NCBI GenBank assembly: GCA_913044255.1
Contig: CAJWOI010000042.1
Span: forward strand, 1 to 12,691
Length of the DNA: 12,691 bases
Direction: 5' to 3'
DNA from: an uncultured Alphaproteobacteria bacterium
GTDB taxonomy: Bacteria > Pseudomonadota > Alphaproteobacteria > UBA7887
In this document: positions 1 through 7,512 of the stretch, one piece after another
Layout: each line of letters opens with the position of its first letter
Numbering within the stretch: position 1 is the stretch's first letter
Position numbers and translations under genes: made by a program
The notes under the pieces: model-generated
Databases searched by the model: none
The model's input: only the letters and a program-made list of their open reading frames with translations
Told to the model about the DNA's origin: nothing

Positions 1-870
1 GATTCTGCAAGGGACGTTGAAGGGCCTGAGGGACGGTTAAATTCGTGGCCCGTGAACGAAGCTTATATTGATTACGTTAAAGGGAACGCTTCAGCCGGCA
101 TAATCAGCGATGAGTCTGTCGAACTTACCAAGGTCTCGATCGTGTCACGGAATCAGATTGAAGATGATCGTGATGTATCCACAGGATATCACGCTATCGA
201 ATTCCTGTTGTGGGGCCAGGACCTAAGTGAGACGGGCCCAGGAGTACGTCCTGCCAGCGATTTTACACCTGGAACGAGCACAAATGATCGTCGGCGGAAA
301 TACCTTCAATTGGTGACTGCACAATTGGTTGAGGACCATGAGTTTCTTGTGGCTGAATGGCGACCGGAGATGGATAACTATGCTGCCGAATTTCGAGCAA
401 TGTCAGAAGATGTGGCGCTGAGCTATATTCTTACGGGACTGTTAACGATGTCTCAATTTGAGTTGGCTTCAGAGCGTATAGCGGTGCCTCTTGATAGCGG
501 TGACCCTGAGGATGAGCACTCTTGTTTTAGCGACAATACCCATAATGATTTTTTGTATAATGTGTTGGGAATTGAAAATGTTTACCTTGGCCGCTATGAA
601 AATTATTTTGTTTTGGGAATTGGAGATCTTGTGGGAAAGATAGACCCTAAATTGAATCGGCGTATGTTGGAGGCCCTGGCTCAGACGAAATTTTTGGTAA
701 AAAAAGTACGTGCGCCCTTTGATCGTGTTTTGGCTTCACCTGTGGGCAGCCTTGAACGTACAAATGCTGAGTTGGTTGTGGATGCTTTGATGCGGCAGGC
801 CGCTCTTATAAAAGAGATAGGTGCACGGCTGGGTCTGACGGTGCATGTCAATGATGGCCAGGCTGGGTAA
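1..870 (+). CDS. Imelysin family protein (peptidase M75 / IrpA-like), 5' truncated by window edge
   Basis: The frame is open from base 1, so the GTG at 52 is internal and the gene begins outside the window; 289 residues are visible. The first residues contain the family-typical GPEGRLNSWP then NEAYIDYV stretch. The GxHxxE signature is present as GYHAIE, with His64 and Glu67 counted from base 1. A second conserved block, DEHSCFSDNTH, lies near residues 171-181. The family is periplasmic or outer-membrane attached and is linked to iron uptake; protease activity is doubtful for most members because the metal-site motif is incomplete. The next gene encodes a di-heme oxidoreductase, the usual partner in proteobacterial imelysin operons, which supports a role in periplasmic iron handling. 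The signal peptide or lipobox would be in the missing 5' part. Confidence 0.93.
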   Translation, partial: DSARDVEGPEGRLNSWPVNEAYIDYVKGNASAGIISDESVELTKVSIVSRNQIEDDRDVSTGYHAIEFLLWGQDLSETGPGVRPASDFTPGTSTNDRRRKYLQLVTAQLVEDHEFLVAEWRPEMDNYAAEFRAMSEDVALSYILTGLLTMSQFELASERIAVPLDSGDPEDEHSCFSDNTHNDFLYNVLGIENVYLGRYENYFVLGIGDLVGKIDPKLNRRMLEALAQTKFLVKKVRAPFDRVLASPVGSLERTNAELVVDALMRQAALIKEIGARLGLTVHVNDGQAG

Positions 871-898
871 GGATGATATCCTACTCGAGAGAAAGATT

Positions 899-2437
899 AT
901 GAGGGGCCGTCCATTGCTGCGAATTGCCTGGTTTTGTATAGCTTTAGTAACTGTTTTCAGTATGAACGCCAACCTCGAGGCGGACACTCGTCGTAAGCAA
1001 TCAGATGTCCCGGTTCTCCCGATGGGCCCCGAAGACGATTATATTCCGGGCAAAGGAATGCCTTACGCAATGGACTGGAATCGTTGGGTTTGGCACAATC
1101 TGGCTGACCCTGTGTCGCTGGATACTTTTATTCCGACTGCTCTTTCGGGTGGAACTACAACCACCTATTTAGATACCCGCGAAGCGTTTTCGGCACCACT
1201 CGCAAATTTAGATCCTAGCCGGCTACGTTCTTTTGCGTTCGGCCGTCATCTATTCCGCCGCAATTGGGTGATTGCCCCTGCTTCAGTGGAAAGCTTGGAC
1301 GGGTTGGGGCCCACTTTCAACCGAGTGTCATGCTCTGGATGCCACCTCAAGGACGGGCGAGGCCGTCCACCGAAAAGTACAGAAGAGCCAATGAAATCAA
1401 TGTTGGTTCGTTTGAGTGTTCCTGGCAGTGGGCCCAATGGTGAGCCACTGCCTCATCCCATATACGGTTCGCAACTTCAAGACAAAGGTATCCTTGGTGT
1501 CCCTAAGGAAGGGCGAGCGACAATACGGTACCGTGACATCAAGGGCGTTTTCACTGACGGCCAGCCCTATTCCCTGCGTGCACCAATCTATGAGTTCACC
1601 GAACTCAATCACGGTCCATTAGGCAAGGACACAATGTATTCGCCTCGAGTAGCTCCAGCGACCCATGGCCTTGGTTTGCTGGAGGCGATCGAAGAGGAGG
1701 TGATTGAAGCGTGTGCTGATCCAGACGACTTGAATGGCGACGGAATCTCGGGGCGTATGAACCGGGTATGGGATCCAGTGACCAAGCATTCTGCGCTTGG
1801 TCGGTTTGGTTGGAAGGCGAACGTAGCGAGCCTCTACCAACAGGTCGCTGGTGCTGCGGCGGGCGATATGGGTATCACCACATCGCTTTACCCAAACCAG
1901 AATTGTCCGCCGGCCCAGACCGCGTGTGCTTTGGCGCCCGATGGAGGAGTGCCAGAGTTAGACGACCAAAGGCTTCAGAAGCTGGTGCTGTATGCTCGAT
2001 CATTGGCAGTTCCTGCACGACGCAATATTGAGGACCCCACTGTGCGCAGGGGTGAAGAATTATTCGCTGGCGCGGGTTGTACAGGTTGTCACGTTCCAAA
2101 CTTAATTACGGGCACTATCACCGCGCTGCCTGAACTAGCGGATCAGAATATCCATCCCTACACAGATCTCTTGCTCCACGACATGGGTGCAGGACTGGCT
2201 GATGGTCGCCCAGACTTCGAAGCATCAGGTCAGGAATGGCGAACTCCACCGCTGTGGGGGATCGGATTGGTTTCGCGTGTTAACCTGCACCGTTTTTTCC
2301 TACACGATGGTCGGGCACGAGGGCTGATGGAGGCAATTCTTTGGCACGGCGGTGAGGCCGAGACTGCCCGTGAAGTCGTGCGTGCCATGTCGGCTGTAGA
2401 TCGAGATGCTTTAACTACTTTTCTTAAGTCGCTTTGA
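899..2437 (+). CDS. Di-heme c-type oxidoreductase, DUF1111 family ('thiol oxidoreductase-like')
   Basis: A 512-residue protein from the ATG at 899. That start gives a proper Sec signal peptide: MRGRPLLR followed by a hydrophobic core and a likely cleavage near NANLEA. In-frame starts at 845, 851 and 854 would add a charged extension before the signal, so I prefer 899, which has a purine-rich GAGAGAAAG just upstream. Two c-type heme sites are visible, CSGCH at 145-149 and CTGCH at 394-398. An EF-hand-like DLNGDGISG and the C-terminal block FLHDGRA then AILWHGGEA are typical of DUF1111. The family is distantly related to MauG/CcpA di-heme peroxidases, so a periplasmic redox role is expected; the substrate is not known. 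It lies 28 bp after the imelysin gene and is probably cotranscribed with it. The second imelysin and DUF1513 genes that often complete such operons do not follow here. Confidence 0.92.
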   Translation: MRGRPLLRIAWFCIALVTVFSMNANLEADTRRKQSDVPVLPMGPEDDYIPGKGMPYAMDWNRWVWHNLADPVSLDTFIPTALSGGTTTTYLDTREAFSAPLANLDPSRLRSFAFGRHLFRRNWVIAPASVESLDGLGPTFNRVSCSGCHLKDGRGRPPKSTEEPMKSMLVRLSVPGSGPNGEPLPHPIYGSQLQDKGILGVPKEGRATIRYRDIKGVFTDGQPYSLRAPIYEFTELNHGPLGKDTMYSPRVAPATHGLGLLEAIEEEVIEACADPDDLNGDGISGRMNRVWDPVTKHSALGRFGWKANVASLYQQVAGAAAGDMGITTSLYPNQNCPPAQTACALAPDGGVPELDDQRLQKLVLYARSLAVPARRNIEDPTVRRGEELFAGAGCTGCHVPNLITGTITALPELADQNIHPYTDLLLHDMGAGLADGRPDFEASGQEWRTPPLWGIGLVSRVNLHRFFLHDGRARGLMEAILWHGGEAETAREVVRAMSAVDRDALTTFLKSL

Positions 2438-2460
2438 TTTAATTTCACAAAAACAACGTG

Positions 2461-2536
2461 CAAATACATCTTTGAGAGAGATCAGCGGGATCGGACCTTT
2501 GTATTTGTCCGTTGGCCTGGTTGTGGATTGTATTTG
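2461..2536. repeat. Three copies of an 8-bp motif (TGTATTTG) upstream of ribF
   Basis: TGTATTTG occurs at 2500-2507 and again at 2529-2536; the direct copies share nine bases, TTGTATTTG. A perfect inverted copy, CAAATACA, is at 2461-2468. The inverted copy could pair with either direct copy in RNA, giving two mutually exclusive hairpins, or the three could be protein-binding half-sites. No T-run follows, so this is not a normal terminator. The repeats are seen directly; any function is inference. Confidence 0.5.
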
Positions 2537-2549
2537 ATTAAGCTATAGC
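2521..2549 (+). promoter_or_regulatory. Possible sigma70-type promoter for ribF
   Basis: TTGTGG at 2521-2526 and TATAGC at 2544-2549 are separated by 17 bases. They match the -35 and -10 consensus at 3 and 4 of 6 positions, so the call is weak. Only nine bases separate the -10 from the ribF ATG and no Shine-Dalgarno is present, so a transcript from here would have almost no leader. Confidence 0.3.
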
Positions 2550-2558
2550 CGCCATCAA

Positions 2559-3536
2559 ATGAAAATAATTCGTCGACATCGAGCACTGCCAGACTCTTCT
2601 CGAAACGCGATAGTGGCGTTAGGAAACTTTGACGGCTTGCACCTCGGACATCGTGGTGTCATCGGGCGTGCCGCTGAATTGGCTCAGGCTGAAGACGGAT
2701 CACTTGGTGTACTTACTTTTGAGCCGCACCCAATAATGGTACTAAGACCAGGGGCATCGCCGCGGCGCCTTTCGCCATTTAGAGCTAAAGTGAGACGATT
2801 GCGCGAATGCGGAGTCGAACTTCTTTACATGCTGCCCTTTTCACACGCTTTTAGCCAAAAAACTGCGGAGGAGTTCGTTCGTGAAGTTTTGGTCGATGCA
2901 CTAGGTGTTCGCAGCGTTGTGGTCGGGCATGATTATCGTTTTGGAAAGGGGAGAGTAGGTGACTGCCATTTTTTAACTCGTGCCGGTCTGGAGTTTGGCT
3001 TTGGTGTGACCGTGGTGTCACCAATAGGGAGTGCGGGTGAGCTTTACTCTTCTACGCGGGTACGTACTTATTTGCAGAGTGGAGAACCACGTCTGGCGGC
3101 AGCAATCCTCGGGCATATGTGGGAAGTGGAGGCGCGTGTCATTTATGGAGATGCGAGAGGCCGGGAATTAGGATATCCGACGGCGAACATGGAGTTTCGT
3201 GACCACGTGATCCCCGCGCATGGAATTTATGCCGTATGGTGTGGAGTGGTTAGTAGTCAGAATACGGAATGGCACGCTGCTGTTGCCAACGTGGGTGTTC
3301 GGCCTATGTTTGAAACTGAAGCCGCGATGCTGGAGGTGCACTTATTCGACTATGAGCGTGATTTATATGGAAAATACTTACGTGTCGCTTTTTTCAATTG
3401 GATCCGACCGGAGAAAAAATTTGAGAGTATAGATGCTCTGATAACACAAATGAATGAAGATTCTTGTGCCGCACGATTTATGCTGGATGGCTCACAACCA
3501 CCCACAGACATCGGTCGCACGGCATTTAATCAGTAG
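2559..3536 (+). CDS. ribF: Bifunctional riboflavin kinase / FAD synthetase
   Basis: A 325-residue cytosolic enzyme that phosphorylates riboflavin to FMN and then adenylylates FMN to FAD. The N-terminal FMN adenylyltransferase half carries GNFDGLHLGH (residues 22-31), the nucleotidyltransferase HxGH-type site, and HDYRFGKGRVGD near 124-135. SSTRVR near 164-169 precedes the linker. The C-terminal kinase half has GDARGRELGYPTAN (197-210), with the PTAN nucleotide/Mg site, then ANVGVRP and LEVHLFD, whose Glu259 matches the catalytic base of the family. Length is normal for the family. The ATG at 2559 gives the usual short N-terminal strand before GNFDG; I see no good ribosome binding site in front of it. 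It is followed after 64 bp by ileS, and ribF-ileS-lspA is a widespread proteobacterial order. No FMN riboswitch is visible upstream. Confidence 0.97.
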   Translation: MKIIRRHRALPDSSRNAIVALGNFDGLHLGHRGVIGRAAELAQAEDGSLGVLTFEPHPIMVLRPGASPRRLSPFRAKVRRLRECGVELLYMLPFSHAFSQKTAEEFVREVLVDALGVRSVVVGHDYRFGKGRVGDCHFLTRAGLEFGFGVTVVSPIGSAGELYSSTRVRTYLQSGEPRLAAAILGHMWEVEARVIYGDARGRELGYPTANMEFRDHVIPAHGIYAVWCGVVSSQNTEWHAAVANVGVRPMFETEAAMLEVHLFDYERDLYGKYLRVAFFNWIRPEKKFESIDALITQMNEDSCAARFMLDGSQPPTDIGRTAFNQ

Positions 3537-3559
3537 CTGAAAGACCATTCAAAAACTTT

Positions 3560-3591
3560 TTGCCCGTTGATCTATCCAATGCCAATATAAA
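3560..3591 (+). promoter_or_regulatory. Possible promoter elements before ileS
   Basis: The 64-bp ribF-ileS gap contains TATAAA at 3586-3591, a 5/6 match to a -10 box, ending nine bases before the ileS ATG. The best -35-like element, TTGCCC at 3560-3565, is 20 bases away, which is longer than ideal. No Shine-Dalgarno precedes ileS. Transcription of ileS could equally come through from ribF. No T-box-like structure is evident. Confidence 0.22.
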
Positions 3592-3600
3592 GCGTAGAAT

Positions 3601-6414
3601 ATGGTAGGTACTGACTACAAATCGACACTGTTTTTGCCTCGGACGGGATTCCCAATGAAAGCGGGATTGCCAGCCCGTGAACCTGAGTTGCTTGCCCGTT
3701 GGGAGCAAATCGGTCTGTGGTCGCGCTTGCGTGAAACCTCAGAGGGTCGCGAGAAATTCACCCTGCATGACGGTCCCCCTTACGCGAATGGGCCAATCCA
3801 TATTGGCACCGCTATGAACAAGATCCTTAAGGATATGGTCAACCGCAGCCGGCAGATGTTGGGCTACGACGCATATTTTATCCCTGGGTGGGACTGTCAT
3901 GGGCTTCCTATTGAGTGGCAAATTGAGCAGGAGTATCGAAAAAAAGGGAGTTCCAAGGACTCAGTACCCGTAGAACAGTTTCGTGAAGAGTGTCGCGCCT
4001 TCGCCGATCACTGGATCGGTATTCAGATGGCTGATTTCAGGCGCCTCGCCGTGCTTGGAGCGTGGGATCGCCCATACTTGACCATGAGCTTTGAGGCAGA
4101 GGCCCAGATTGTTCGGGAATTAGGTAAGTTTTTACTGAATGGTGCCCTATACAAAGGCGCTAAGCCTGTAATGTGGTCTCCAGTCGAGCAGACAGCTCTC
4201 GCTGAAGCTGAGGTTGAGTACAAAGATATCACTTCAACCTCTGTCTATGTCCGTTTCCCAGTAATTGAGGCGTCAAATTCTGTGCTGGATGGTTCGTCAA
4301 TCATCATTTGGACAACCACACCGTGGACGATCCCTGGTAATCGGGCTATCGCGTTTGGTTCGAAGTTTGCATATGGGGTATATGAGATAGAGGCGATTAA
4401 GACCCGTTCACTAATGCGCCAGGGCGAACGCGTGGTGATAGCCGAGTCTTTATTCCAATCTTTTGCCGAACATGCTGGGATTGAGGACTGGCAGCAGGTC
4501 GCTAGTATGGGTGGCAAGGACCTTGCGGGAACCCTTACTCGCCATCCACTCTTTGATTCTGGTTATTCGACAAAGGCACCATTGTATGAGGCGACATTCG
4601 TTTCTACTGACCAAGGAACCGGATTTGTTCATATCGCGCCCGGTCACGGGGCTGACGACTTCGAGTTAGGCGAAGAGCATGGACTTGAAGTGCCTGACAC
4701 AGTTGGTGATAACGGATCTTTTCTTCCAGAAATTCCGCTGTTTAGCGGTCAACATGTGTACAAAGTAAATCCAGCTGTAATTCGTGAACTCTCCAATCAT
4801 GGTGCACTGGTAGCAACCGAAAATTATGTCCATTCGTACCCACATTCGTGGCGGTCTAAAAAGCCGGTGATTTTCCGAAACACGCCACAGTGGTTTATTG
4901 ACATTGATGAATCGGGTTTGCGCGCCGCAGCTCTCCAAGCGATTGAGGAAACACGATGGGTTCCTGCAAGTGGTCTCAATCGCATTCGTTCAATGGTAGA
5001 GGTTCGTCCCGATTGGTGCGTATCGCGACAGCGGGCCTGGGGGGTTCCGATTGCGGTTTTTGTGAATAACGAGACTGGGGAACCATTGCGCGATCCGGAT
5101 GTAATTGAACGCGTTGCGAAGGCGGTTGAACAGCATGGCGCGGACGTTTGGTTTACCGCGGATCCAGCAGAGTTTTTGGGCTCTGACCTAAATCCAAAAG
5201 ATTATACGCAAGTAAAAGATATTCTTGACGTGTGGTTTGATTCGGGCTCCACCCACAGTTTCGTGCTGGAGTCCGATGAAACGCAAAATTGGCCGGCAGA
5301 CCTCTATCTCGAGGGGTCCGACCAGCACCGTGGTTGGTTTCATTCTTCCCTGCTTGAGTCATGTGGCACAAGAGGCCGTGCTCCATATAGGGAGGTCCTT
5401 ACCCATGGTTTTGTAATGGACGGTGAGGGCCGGAAGATGTCGAAATCCGTCGGGAACGTTGTCGCTCCGCAACGCGTGATTGAACAAAGTGGCGCCGACA
5501 TTCTCCGTCTTTGGGTTGCCACGACCGACTATACGGAGGATATGCGTATTGGTCCGGAAATCGTTAAAGGTTTGGTTGATAACTATCGTCGATTTCGGAA
5601 CACCTTACGATATCTACTTGGAAATCTAGATAATTTCGACGAAGTGGAACGATTGCCATTTCCAGAGATGCCGGAGCTCGAACGCTGGGTATTGCATCGG
5701 TTAAGTGAACTCGATGTGATGTTGCGTTCTTCGATTAGTGATTATGCCTTTCATGTATTTTACAGTGAGTTGCATAATTTTTGTGCAACAGAACTATCTG
5801 CTTTCTATTTTGATATTCGGAAAGATGCACTTTATTGCGATCCGGCTAAGAGTGAACGTAGACGCGCCTCTCGATCTGTCCTTGATCATTTATTTAACTG
5901 TTTGACAGTTTGGCTAGCTCCGGCCTTACCATTCACTTCAGAGGAGGCGTGGCTCTCTCGCTTCCCGTCCGAGGATGATAGTATCCACTTGCGTCTTTTC
6001 CCCAATGAGTTAAGTGCATGGCATGACCCCAAGTTGGCTGCGAGATGGCAAAGGGTGCGAGAAATTCGTCGCGTCGTCACTGGTGCATTAGAAGTGGAGC
6101 GCAAAGAAAAAACAATTGGTTCTAGTCTTGAAGCGAGCGTGCAGATTTACCTTGCGGAACTCGCGGATGCTCGTTTGATTGAGACTCTTGATATGGCCGA
6201 ACTTACGATAGCTTCCGAAGTATCTTCAGTGATGGGTGAGGCCCCGCCCGCCTCCTTTGCATTGCAAGAGGTTCCTGGCGTCTCTGTTCTAGTTGGCCAA
6301 GCACACGGTGAAAAATGCTCTCGGTGTTGGCAACGTTTGCGCACGGTGGGTTCATGTACGGATTTTCCGGACCTGTGCCAACGATGTGTATCTGCCGTAT
6401 CCCTTAATCCGTGA
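3601..6414 (+). CDS. ileS: Isoleucyl-tRNA synthetase
   Basis: A 937-residue class I aminoacyl-tRNA synthetase that attaches isoleucine to tRNA-Ile in the cytosol. The ATG at 3601 gives the expected N-terminus (DYKSTLFLP, then MKAGLPAREPELLARW). The ATP site follows GPPYANG, but the HIGH motif reads HIGT at residues 67-70. The CP1 editing domain is present, with TTTPWTIPGN and the GHGADDF block that disposes of misacylated valine. KMSKS is at 612-616, followed by VGNVV. The anticodon-binding domain follows, and the C-terminus keeps a zinc finger with Cys906, Cys909, Cys926 and Cys929, as in the bacterial long form. Length and domain order are normal and the frame is intact. The stop is nine bases before lspA, so the two are very likely one transcript. 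It shows no sign of mupirocin-resistance type replacement, being similar in style to its neighbours. Confidence 0.98.
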   Translation: MVGTDYKSTLFLPRTGFPMKAGLPAREPELLARWEQIGLWSRLRETSEGREKFTLHDGPPYANGPIHIGTAMNKILKDMVNRSRQMLGYDAYFIPGWDCHGLPIEWQIEQEYRKKGSSKDSVPVEQFREECRAFADHWIGIQMADFRRLAVLGAWDRPYLTMSFEAEAQIVRELGKFLLNGALYKGAKPVMWSPVEQTALAEAEVEYKDITSTSVYVRFPVIEASNSVLDGSSIIIWTTTPWTIPGNRAIAFGSKFAYGVYEIEAIKTRSLMRQGERVVIAESLFQSFAEHAGIEDWQQVASMGGKDLAGTLTRHPLFDSGYSTKAPLYEATFVSTDQGTGFVHIAPGHGADDFELGEEHGLEVPDTVGDNGSFLPEIPLFSGQHVYKVNPAVIRELSNHGALVATENYVHSYPHSWRSKKPVIFRNTPQWFIDIDESGLRAAALQAIEETRWVPASGLNRIRSMVEVRPDWCVSRQRAWGVPIAVFVNNETGEPLRDPDVIERVAKAVEQHGADVWFTADPAEFLGSDLNPKDYTQVKDILDVWFDSGSTHSFVLESDETQNWPADLYLEGSDQHRGWFHSSLLESCGTRGRAPYREVLTHGFVMDGEGRKMSKSVGNVVAPQRVIEQSGADILRLWVATTDYTEDMRIGPEIVKGLVDNYRRFRNTLRYLLGNLDNFDEVERLPFPEMPELERWVLHRLSELDVMLRSSISDYAFHVFYSELHNFCATELSAFYFDIRKDALYCDPAKSERRRASRSVLDHLFNCLTVWLAPALPFTSEEAWLSRFPSEDDSIHLRLFPNELSAWHDPKLAARWQRVREIRRVVTGALEVERKEKTIGSSLEASVQIYLAELADARLIETLDMAELTIASEVSSVMGEAPPASFALQEVPGVSVLVGQAHGEKCSRCWQRLRTVGSCTDFPDLCQRCVSAVSLNP

Positions 6415-6423
6415 ACGATAAAA

Positions 6424-6903
6424 ATGTTCCGATTTGGTCTAGCGATTGCAATTTTGGTGGTTGCAACTGATCAGGCTAGCAAAATTGTCGTCTTGAACGT
6501 TCTTGGGCCATTTCAGAGCGTGTCTGTGAGCTCGTTTTTTAACCTTGTGTTGGTTTTGAACACCGGAATAAGCTTCGGTTTGTTTGCTGGCGGAGATACA
6601 ATTGCTCGCTGGTTTTTGATCGCGGTAGCTTTGAGCATATCGGGGCTGTTAATGCGTTGGCTAGCAAATAGTACTGATCGGCTCGTCTGCGTCGGTTTAG
6701 GTATGATTATCGGCGGTGCATTCGGCAACGTAATTGATCGGTTGGTTTACAAAGCGGTAGTAGATTTTTTGGATTTTCACCTTTACGGATGGCATTGGCC
6801 AGCCTTTAATATTGCAGATAGTGCGATTACCATCGGGGTTGTATTGTTTATCTTGGCTTCGTTTTTCGAACGACGTGGGCATAGTAAATTGGACGCAAAA
6901 TGA
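6424..6903 (+). CDS. lspA: Lipoprotein signal peptidase (signal peptidase II)
   Basis: A 159-residue inner-membrane aspartyl protease that cleaves the signal peptide of prolipoproteins after lipid is added to the Cys of the lipobox. Four hydrophobic segments are visible, near residues 4-24, 62-80, 88-104 and 133-148. Conserved blocks are DQASK (16-20), FFNLVLVLNTGISFG (38-52), GGAFGNVIDRL with Asp105, and FNIADSAI with Asp132; these two Asp form the catalytic dyad. The family is usually 160-170 residues, so it is complete. The start lies nine bases after ileS without a clear Shine-Dalgarno. Its stop overlaps the start of the next gene by four bases (ATGA), and that gene encodes a predicted lipoprotein, a likely substrate. 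Confidence 0.96.
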   Translation: MFRFGLAIAILVVATDQASKIVVLNVLGPFQSVSVSSFFNLVLVLNTGISFGLFAGGDTIARWFLIAVALSISGLLMRWLANSTDRLVCVGLGMIIGGAFGNVIDRLVYKAVVDFLDFHLYGWHWPAFNIADSAITIGVVLFILASFFERRGHSKLDAK

Positions 6904-7460
6904 AGATCAGTAGAGTTCGCCGGCGGTACCTTAATGTTACTACAGTCGCCTTACTGGTGGGTTGGATTGCCGCGTGCAGTCTTGAAGGGACACGTGAGAT
7001 GCTCGGAATGGGGAAGCAAGTACCAGATGAATATCTCGTTGTGGAGGGTGTACCTCTATCGTTGCCCCCCAATTTTGATTTGCGACCACCCAGGCCGGGG
7101 GCGGTGGGGACACAATATGTCGATCTGCGTAATCAAGCCGAGCGCATTCTTCGCAATTTAAGCGACGATTCCCGACCTAGCACCTCTGAACGAACGATCT
7201 CGGAAGGAGAGATTGCTTTTCTCACGGTTGCCGGTGCTCTCAACGTCGATTCTAAGGTTCGCGCACTTATCGACGGGGACAATGGGAACCACGTTGCTGA
7301 GGATGAGGGATTTGTCGATGACCTAATGTTCTGGCAAGGTGATGATGAGAGTGTGCTGATAGTTGATCCCGTTGCTGAAGCGGAGCGACTGCGTATAAAT
7401 GCTGCTGCCGGGTTGCCAGTTACCTATGGTAGTACTCCGACAATCGAACGGAGGGAATGA
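6900..7460 (+). CDS. DUF3035 lipoprotein, BamF-like (outer-membrane beta-barrel assembly)
   Basis: A 186-residue protein whose start overlaps the lspA stop (ATGA), implying translational coupling. The N-terminus is a lipoprotein signal: basic MKISRVRRRY, a hydrophobic core, and the lipobox IAAC with Cys26 as the lipidated residue. The mature part begins with the DUF3035 hallmark, PDEYLVV then PLSLPPNFDLRPPRPG, near residues 42-67. The rest is acidic and low in recognisable motifs. The family is typical of Alphaproteobacteria and has been linked to BamF, a lipoprotein subunit of the outer-membrane protein assembly machine first described in Caulobacter; that link is from family knowledge, not shown by this sequence. 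In many relatives this gene is followed by two peptidase M16 genes; here they are absent and only a tiny hydrophobic frame follows. Confidence 0.85.
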   Translation: MKISRVRRRYLNVTTVALLVGWIAACSLEGTREMLGMGKQVPDEYLVVEGVPLSLPPNFDLRPPRPGAVGTQYVDLRNQAERILRNLSDDSRPSTSERTISEGEIAFLTVAGALNVDSKVRALIDGDNGNHVAEDEGFVDDLMFWQGDDESVLIVDPVAEAERLRINAAAGLPVTYGSTPTIERRE

Positions 7461-7501
7461 TGGCTTTAATTATGGCCGCGATGATACTTGGCATTCTGTG
7501 A
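7457..7501 (+). other. Aborted hydrophobic micro-ORF with strong ribosome binding site
   Basis: GGAGG at 7450-7454 is followed by two in-frame ATGs at 7457 and 7460; the second has an ideal five-base spacing. The first ATG overlaps the TGA of the DUF3035 gene. The frame encodes MMALIMAAMILGIL and stops with TGA at 7499-7501. It resembles the beginning of a signal peptide with no mature protein. After the TGA the same frame stays open for about 33 codons, to a stop at 7601-7603, but the encoded residues show nothing recognisable. It may be the remnant of the start of a lost exported protein gene, or a genuine tiny membrane peptide. Confidence 0.35.
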
Positions 7502-7512
7502 AGGGAAACGAC

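Noticed and set aside
52..54. GTG as the start of the imelysin gene
   Set aside because: The frame is open to base 1 and residues before this GTG match the family (GPEGRLNSWP), so the gene is cut by the window edge.
845..898. Upstream starts for the di-heme oxidoreductase at 845, 851 and 854
   Set aside because: They put a charged extension before an otherwise standard Sec signal peptide; the ATG at 899 is simpler.
2438..2558. FMN riboswitch before ribF
   Set aside because: The conserved RFN element sequence is absent and the gap is too short for it.
3537..3600. T-box or other tRNA-sensing leader before ileS
   Set aside because: The gap is only 64 bases, has no specifier or antiterminator structure, and T-boxes are essentially a Gram-positive feature.
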